DNA from: a virus | DNA length: 64,000 nucleotides | Strand: one strand, 5' to 3' | IMG/VR virus record: IMGVR_UViG_3300042311_001128 | Coordinates: 23,617-87,616 of that record | Shown here: positions 59,438 through 64,000 of the stretch, one piece after another | Layout: the number at the start of each line of letters is the position of its first letter | Position numbering within the stretch: position 1 is the first letter of the stretch | Translations under genes and position numbers: made by a program | Notes under the pieces: generated by a model | Told to the model about the DNA's origin: nothing | What the model saw: only the letters and a program-made list of their open reading frames with translations | Database searches by the model: none

Positions 59438-59499
59438 ATCTAATATGGTTAATCTGTAACAAATTATTAAACTTTCCTAATATTTTGATAGCAAACAAT

Positions 59500-60030
59500 A
59501 TGCCCTTTATGTTTCCATTTAATCCCTGTCATTCTTGCTCTATTCAAGACAGTGAGTCAGTAAAACCTGTTGAAAACTATCCTCAACAGCATCAAGGACT
59601 TTTCAGTGATATTAATAAAAACCGTCAAACTCAAAAAGGATTAGAAGGTTATTTAGAAACCTTTCTAAATATTTGGAATCGAGAATTAGAGCCTGATGGT
59701 GAATTTAGTTGGCAGATTATTCGTTTTCAGTTTAAAGAAACAAAAAGTTTTATGTTAGCTGTTGTTTTCTCCACACAAGAGTACGGAGAAAACCCTCAAC
59801 CCGTTTCTGAATTAGAACAAAAGCAAAAATTAGAAGCCATTAATCAACTAATAAAACAGAAAAATGATTTAGTTTGTTTAGTTTCTAATACAGAAATTAT
59901 CATTATCAAGCGCAATGAACAAAGACTCTGGACTTGTAGCATGGCGCGTAAAGACGCAGGAGAGGCAATGCTTCAACTTCTTAATTTGCAAGAATCTCAA
60001 AAGAATCAAGAAAATCAAAAACCAATATGA
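59500..60030 (+). CDS. Hypothetical protein (176 aa)
   Basis: ATG 59500 chosen over an in-frame TTG at 59485. N-terminus MPFMFPFNPCHSCS has a CxxC; the body (GYLETFLNIWNRELEPDGEFSWQIIRFQF) is alpha/beta. Gln/Lys-rich C-terminus. No family recognised. Confidence 0.5.
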   Translation: MPFMFPFNPCHSCSIQDSESVKPVENYPQQHQGLFSDINKNRQTQKGLEGYLETFLNIWNRELEPDGEFSWQIIRFQFKETKSFMLAVVFSTQEYGENPQPVSELEQKQKLEAINQLIKQKNDLVCLVSNTEIIIIKRNEQRLWTCSMARKDAGEAMLQLLNLQESQKNQENQKPI

Positions 60031-60088
60031 TTGACAAGCATTAAGAATTATAGTAAGATAAATTTAGACAAGGGATTGAAACAAACAA

Positions 60089-60171
60089 GGGTTAGTGACC
60101 GAGTAGCCGAAGGTGACAGACTGTAAATCTGTAGATTTAATTCCACGCTGGTGCAAATCCAGCCTAACCCA
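60089..60171 (+). tRNA. tRNA-Tyr (GTA)
   Basis: Acceptor GGGTTAG/CTAACCC, anticodon arm ACAGA-CTGTAAA-TCTGT, long variable arm (class II) and T arm GCTGG-TGCAAAT-CCAGC. Discriminator A. Confidence 0.9.
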
Positions 60172-60211
60172 CTTAAAATCAAACATATTGACAAAATCAA
60201 AGACTTGACCT

Positions 60212-60655
60212 ATGATAAAAAGTTACAGCGATTACAGTCACACTATGTTTGATACAAATAAATACTTAGAATTATTAAAACAATACCCTCCTCGTCCTAT
60301 TTACGACAAGGAAGAGCTAGAAAACACGGAAAGAGTTATCAGTTCTTTTTTAGATAAAATCATATTAGATAAAATTCAATTGACAATAGAAGAAAGGGAG
60401 TATTTAAGTGTTTTAGGAACTTTGATTTATGAGTATGAGGAAAATCAAAAGCCAATACCTGATATTTATGGAGTTGAGCTATTGAAATTTTTGTTAGAAC
60501 TAAAGAACTTGCAAAAGCAAGACTTATTATCTATTTTTGAGGATCAATCAATCCTAGATGATATTTTTGATAGACAGCGAGAGATAACAGATATTCACGT
60601 TCAAAAATTAGCCGATTTTTTTAATATCTCTCCTACTTTATTTTTTCCTAAATAG
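60212..60655 (+). CDS. HigA/XRE-like antitoxin-type regulator (147 aa)
   Basis: The layout YLELLKQYPPRPIYDKEELENTERVISSFL ... LTIEEREYLSVLGTLIYEYE ... DLLSIFEDQSILDDIFDRQREITDIHVQKLADFFNISPTLFF matches HigA-type antitoxins that pair with HigB/RelE toxins. No toxin lies next to it. An ATG at 60245 is an alternative start. Confidence 0.65.
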   Translation: MIKSYSDYSHTMFDTNKYLELLKQYPPRPIYDKEELENTERVISSFLDKIILDKIQLTIEEREYLSVLGTLIYEYEENQKPIPDIYGVELLKFLLELKNLQKQDLLSIFEDQSILDDIFDRQREITDIHVQKLADFFNISPTLFFPK

Positions 60656-60660
60656 GTCAA

Positions 60661-60733
60661 GGGTTGATGGCCGAGCGGTTAAGGCAACGAACTCATAATT
60701 CGTCTTAGGTAGGTTCGATTCCTACTCAACCTA
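60661..60733 (+). tRNA. tRNA with CAT anticodon (Met or Ile2)
   Basis: Acceptor GGGTTGA/TCAACCT (one G-U), D stem GCC/GGC, anticodon arm ACGAA-CTCATAA-TTCGT, T arm GTAGG-TTCGATT-CCTAC. Differs strongly from the CAT tRNA at 22740, so the two may serve Met and Ile. Confidence 0.9.
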
Positions 60734-60767
60734 TTAGAATAGAGAAAATACTATCTTTTAAAAAGCC

Positions 60768-63068
60768 GTGGCTAATTTTCTCATTCCCGTAGCGATAGGA
60801 ATCGGAGCTAACCTATTATTATCTCTATTTGCTCCTAAACCCCCTACCCAACAAAAAGGAAAAATTGAGGATACTGGTGTTCCCGATGCTGAATACGGCA
60901 GAAGCCTATCCTATCCTTTTGGAAGGGTGAGGAAAGAAGGGCTAACTATGATGTGGGGGATTCCTCTTAAGGAAGTCGTCACATCCGAAAGGCAAGGCGG
61001 AAAAGGTGGTGGTGGTGGGCAAACTACCGAAGTTTACACTTATTTTTTGACAGCCGCTTATCCAATTGCTAGAAAAATTGGCTCTGTTAGGCGGGTTTGG
61101 ATGAACAGCGTCCTCGTTTACAATTCCGAAACTAATGACGAAAAAAGCCTAAAGTTTATTGAGCATACAACTATTTATACTGGCAATCAAACTACACCAT
61201 CGTCAGTAATTCAGTCAAAAGAATCTAATCCAGTACCTGCTTTTACTGGAATGTCTTTTTTAATTTTTAATAATTATCCGATTGCTAATTATGATGGCAC
61301 TGGATTTCCTACTATTGATGTTGAAGTGATTGGAGAAAGTGGAAACAATCCAAAAATAAAAGATATTTTGAAAACTATTTGTGAATTAGCTAGTAGAACA
61401 GACGATCAAATTGATGTGACTGACATTCCTGATGATTACCGAATTCAAGGATTTGATTTATTGTTTGATGGGACATCTTTTGCTGATCAGTTAGAAGAAC
61501 TTATGAGAGCTTTTTTTATTGTAGCAAGGGAGCCAAAAGATAAAATCATTTTTAAAAGACAAGAACAATCATCTGATCCTATTTTTATCCCTAAAAGCTC
61601 TTTTGGGTCTAAAAAATTTGGAGAAAATCCTATTGACATTAATGAAAAAAAACTGACTCATTTTAGAGAAACTCCCAGTGCTGTTACGGTATCTGGGCTA
61701 AATGTTTTAAAAAATTATGAACCTATTACTGCAGTAGCTAAAGACCCATCAGATACTCACACAAACGAGCTTAGTTTTCAAACTAAGCTAATAGATATAG
61801 ATATGTTTTTCATGAATATTGCCTCAAAAATTCTTTTTTTAGGGAAAACGCAATCAAAAACTTTTTCAAAAATGTTTTTATTACCAGCATGGGAAAATTT
61901 AAAGGTTGGGGATGTAATTTTTACTAATGATAATAACAATTATCATCAGGAATTGATGCAAATCACGAAAAAAGTAAGAGGCGTAAATTATTTAATTGAA
62001 ATTGAAGCTACTCGATTTCAAGGAGTAGGATATTTGCCAGATATTCCTATAGATAACGAATTTCCGCCAGACAATAACACTCCTCGTTCCTATAACGAAT
62101 TTCCGCCAGACAATAACACTCCTCGTCCCTACGGACGCGCTAACGCTATTCCTATTGAATGCCCAATAGTTAACAGCCGAGATACAGATATAGGAATTTA
62201 TGTGGCAATTGAAGGTAACTCTAGTTTTAGGAAAGGAGCATTATTTTATTCTGATGACAACGGATTAAGCTATGATTTTGCTGTTGGTAATGTTGCCAAC
62301 AGCGTAACTGGTACTGTATTAAGCTTCTCCCCGAATTTTAACAACGCTTCTCCTAGTTTTATTGACGATTTAAATTGGATACGAGTAAGCATAAATTCAG
62401 GGCAATTAGAGCCAGTTACCCTTGAAACATTTTTGTCAGGCAAACAATTAGGTTGGTTTTCTACTGGAGAAATTGTAGCTTTTAAAAATGCTGCTATTGT
62501 GTCCAACAATCCCTTGACATTTGATATTTCATATACAATTCGTGGAGTCAAGGGAACTGAACCAGCCATTTCTAGGCATATAACAGGGGAAAAATTTGTG
62601 TTACTAACTAATTATTTAGTTCGATTCCCCTTAAATCTTTCTGATATTAATCGAGAATATTTATTAAAAGTAGTTCCTAATGGATTACTTGAAACTGATA
62701 TAGAGGAGGAAGTTTCTCACACAATCACCTTAGAAGGATTGAAGCCTTTCCCTTGTGCTGTAAGAGGGGAAAAAGATAATAACGATTTAATTATTACTTG
62801 GTATCGACGGACGCGGTTAGATGGTCGTTGGATCGACTATATCGACATTGCTTACGCAGCAGGAGAATTGGACAGCTATGTAGTCAGAATTTACGACGAG
62901 TCCACAGTAAAACGAGAATGGTCAGTATCGTCAGCCCGAAGCGTCGTTTATACAGAGGCACAACAAATAGCCGATTGGGGGTCAGTCCAATCGGCTTATA
63001 CAGTACGGGTTTTTCAAAATTCAAGCTATCCAGTACCTTTTAAAGAATCACTGGCAACGATTATTTGA
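60768..63068 (+). CDS. Tail-tip / host-specificity protein (766 aa)
   Basis: GTG start at 60768. It begins with a hydrophobic helix (VAIGIGANLLLSLFAP) and a Gly-rich loop (GGKGGGGG), followed by FDLLFDGTSFADQLEELMRAFF and a beta-rich core with WENLKVGDVIFTNDNN, the layout of siphophage/GTA-type tail hub proteins. The C-terminal 250 residues are probably receptor-facing. A 39-nt tandem repeat (NEFPPDNNTPR twice) lies at 62055. The gene is 8 kb away from the tail genes, separated by debris and the CRISPR locus. Confidence 0.65.
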   Translation: MANFLIPVAIGIGANLLLSLFAPKPPTQQKGKIEDTGVPDAEYGRSLSYPFGRVRKEGLTMMWGIPLKEVVTSERQGGKGGGGGQTTEVYTYFLTAAYPIARKIGSVRRVWMNSVLVYNSETNDEKSLKFIEHTTIYTGNQTTPSSVIQSKESNPVPAFTGMSFLIFNNYPIANYDGTGFPTIDVEVIGESGNNPKIKDILKTICELASRTDDQIDVTDIPDDYRIQGFDLLFDGTSFADQLEELMRAFFIVAREPKDKIIFKRQEQSSDPIFIPKSSFGSKKFGENPIDINEKKLTHFRETPSAVTVSGLNVLKNYEPITAVAKDPSDTHTNELSFQTKLIDIDMFFMNIASKILFLGKTQSKTFSKMFLLPAWENLKVGDVIFTNDNNNYHQELMQITKKVRGVNYLIEIEATRFQGVGYLPDIPIDNEFPPDNNTPRSYNEFPPDNNTPRPYGRANAIPIECPIVNSRDTDIGIYVAIEGNSSFRKGALFYSDDNGLSYDFAVGNVANSVTGTVLSFSPNFNNASPSFIDDLNWIRVSINSGQLEPVTLETFLSGKQLGWFSTGEIVAFKNAAIVSNNPLTFDISYTIRGVKGTEPAISRHITGEKFVLLTNYLVRFPLNLSDINREYLLKVVPNGLLETDIEEEVSHTITLEGLKPFPCAVRGEKDNNDLIITWYRRTRLDGRWIDYIDIAYAAGELDSYVVRIYDESTVKREWSVSSARSVVYTEAQQIADWGSVQSAYTVRVFQNSSYPVPFKESLATII
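62055..62132 (+). repeat. 39-bp in-frame tandem duplication
   Basis: Two copies that begin AACGAATTTCCGCCAGAC, differing at two bases, encode NEFPPDNNTPRSY and NEFPPDNNTPRPY in the tail-tip protein. Confidence 0.9.
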
Positions 63069-63139
63069 TTGGAATCAAGACCATTATCGCCTGACATAGT
63101 GGGATTAGCGAGATGTAATTTTAGGGGCATAATTACAAG

Positions 63140-63400
63140 CTATTTCTCACAAAATTGAAGATAATGGAATATGTCGTCATATTCTTTATTCATTTTACGA
63201 ACCCAAGCTTCAAGAGTAGCTATTTCGCTATAATCAAACCATTTTCCGTGTCCAGATAATTCTTTTTCGCGATCTATAAATTCTGCCAGTTCAATTTTGG
63301 GAAAATGCCACGCTATTCTAACTTTTTGAGTTTTTCTCGACTCGTCTAATAAATCATTACGACGCATTAGCATTTTTTCATTTACCAATGTTGTATTCAT
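63140..63400 (-). CDS. Small hypothetical protein (86 aa)
   Basis: AAGAGGAC precedes the ATG, as for the phage gene at 36526. Basic/aromatic protein (KVRIAWHFPKIELAEFIDREKELSGHGKWFDYSEIATLEAWVRKM). Upstream lies the dyad repeat shared with 32911. Unknown function. Confidence 0.5.
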   Translation of the reverse strand: MNTTLVNEKMLMRRNDLLDESRKTQKVRIAWHFPKIELAEFIDREKELSGHGKWFDYSEIATLEAWVRKMNKEYDDIFHYLQFCEK

Positions 63401-63454
63401 TTGATTTGTCCTCTTTGTTTTGATTACTTTTCTAATATAAATCGATTCTCTCGG

Positions 63455-63507
63455 CAGGTGTTGGCGAAGTGTGACAGTTCATCAAGTGTCACTATGGGTA
63501 CTTTTGT
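63455..63507 (-). promoter_or_regulatory. Dyad-containing regulatory repeat, copy 2
   Basis: Minus-strand copy of the block at 32911-32964 with the dyad GTGACA-(10 bp)-TGTCAC and about four differences. It lies upstream of the gene at 63140. Confidence 0.7.
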
Positions 63508-63534
63508 ATCAAATATATCTTCTGTTCTTTTGTA

Positions 63535-63640
63535 ATTTGATTGTTAATAACCTTATTAACAATCGAAACCTTTACCCTGACTAGGTTTCAGGCTTTGTTG
63601 ATGCCGTTGATGCTTTACGGAAAAAAAAGAAAAGAAGATA
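63535..63640 (+). repeat. AT-rich dispersed repeat near right end
   Basis: GATTGTTAATAACCTTATTAACAATC arms, then CTAGGTTTCAGGCTTTG and TTTACGGAAAAAAAAG. Same family as at 18968 and 53475. Confidence 0.65.
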
Positions 63641-63727
63641 TAATAACTTCCCCTTTTTTGGATATGAGGTAAGGGGGATAATCCTCACGTCCGAGTAAAG
63701 GGTAAAAAGGGAAAAAGGGAAAAAGGG

Positions 63728-64000
63728 TTAGAGAGTTTTCCCGAATACACAGACTACCCGAAAACCGTAGTCGAAGTCGTAGAGGTCGGGGCGGTTGTTG
63801 ATGCGTTTGGCAGAACGGCAGAAATCTGGATTGTGGTACCAACAACCGCCCCGCATGACAAAAAAGGGAGTATCTCCGTCTTTTTCAGTAGATTCTAAGC
63901 TATTTTCAGCATCAAGATTTTCCTCTTGATTATTATCAAGCCAAGCACTGCCGTCACTAGGCGCATTTTCATAATTGTCATGCCAGTCATCCATACACCA
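63728..64000 (-). CDS. C-terminal part of an FGE-like protein, likely DGR target (partial)
   Basis: The 5' end lies right of the window. W-C-M-DDWHDNYENAPSDGSAWLDN and RGGCWYHNPDFCRSAKR...GFRVV are the standard end of formylglycine-generating-enzyme-like C-type-lectin proteins. Between RGG and GFRVV the varied residues (YHNPDF, I, LYDFDY) are those encoded by Asn (AAY) codons in DGR template repeats, as expected after adenine mutagenesis. No reverse transcriptase is inside the window. Confidence 0.75.
   Translation of the reverse strand, partial: WCMDDWHDNYENAPSDGSAWLDNNQEENLDAENSLESTEKDGDTPFFVMRGGCWYHNPDFCRSAKRINNRPDLYDFDYGFRVVCVFGKTL

Noticed and set aside
1-64000. Complete phage genome
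   Set aside because: Portal, integrase and replication genes are not seen and both edges carry partial genes, so boundaries cannot be set.

Overview
The window is AT-rich cyanobacterial DNA dominated by one long, mosaic, tailed-phage genome, most likely an integrated and partly decaying prophage of a phycobilisome-containing cyanobacterium. The host assignment rests on a phage-borne nblA gene (phycobilisome degradation), a DUF4346-type thymidylate synthase, a DUF6464-like protein, intergenic TTATCAG repeats and a typical cyanobacterial VapBC pair; I cannot name genus or species. A vanadium haloperoxidase fragment enters at the left edge. No integrase, replicative polymerase, primase or portal gene was recognised, so the phage probably continues outside the window or has lost parts.

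Layout: 0.6-6.2 kb head module (minor head protein, prohead protease, major capsid protein with scaffold-like N-terminus, adaptor, RusA). 6.2-8.8 kb small genes including a ribbon-helix-helix protein and nblA. 8.8-14.4 kb nucleotide module (thymidylate synthase, NrdA, NrdB). 14.7-18.7 kb minus-strand tail-fibre/receptor-binding operon. 18.7-22.8 kb regulators, repeats and a tRNA. 22.8-28.7 kb lysin-like gene, XRE repressor and an early operon of small genes separated by TTATCAG repeats. 28.7-32.9 kb terminase pair (minus) back to back with ParB-like protein plus C5 DNA methyltransferase (plus). 32.9-33.3 kb an unassigned, highly structured tandem-repeat RNA candidate. 33.3-38.9 kb a second early region driven by repeated operator-promoters. 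39-52.5 kb tail module: tail completion, major tail protein, tail chaperones joined by a canonical -1 frameshift site, a 3246-residue tape measure with three embedded enzyme-like domains, and NlpC/P60. 52.5-53.5 kb host-derived debris (IS end, MITE-like element, broken VapBC). 53.9-57.6 kb Rha-like antirepressor, RHH regulator and a miniature type V CRISPR-Cas locus. 57.6-63.1 kb small genes, two tRNAs and the tail-tip protein. 63.1-64 kb a small gene, a regulatory repeat and the 3' end of a formylglycine-generating-enzyme-like protein that looks like a diversity-generating retroelement target.

The most interesting system is the compact CRISPR locus at 54.7-57.6 kb: a ~561-aa TnpB-like Cas12 with intact RuvC residues, no adaptation genes, and an eight-repeat array whose first repeat overlaps the effector stop codon. 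About 150 bp upstream of the array, inside the 3' coding end of the effector, lies a 27-nt anti-repeat (25/27 match to the reverse complement of the CRISPR repeat). The guide scaffold or tracrRNA thus appears to be encoded within the effector reading frame, much as the omega/reRNA overlaps the 3' end of tnpB. A duplicated promoter whose first copy contains the start codon of a divergent RHH gene ties expression of the effector to that regulator.

Other strong signals: a tape measure with alpha/beta-hydrolase, muramidase and class A beta-lactamase-like domains; a 278-nt element with a perfect 20-bp terminal stem enclosing 90-nt tandem repeats; five copies of a promoter with a built-in ATTCTCCCA/TGGGAGAAT operator; and a 5'-terminal hairpin shared by three phage regulator genes.
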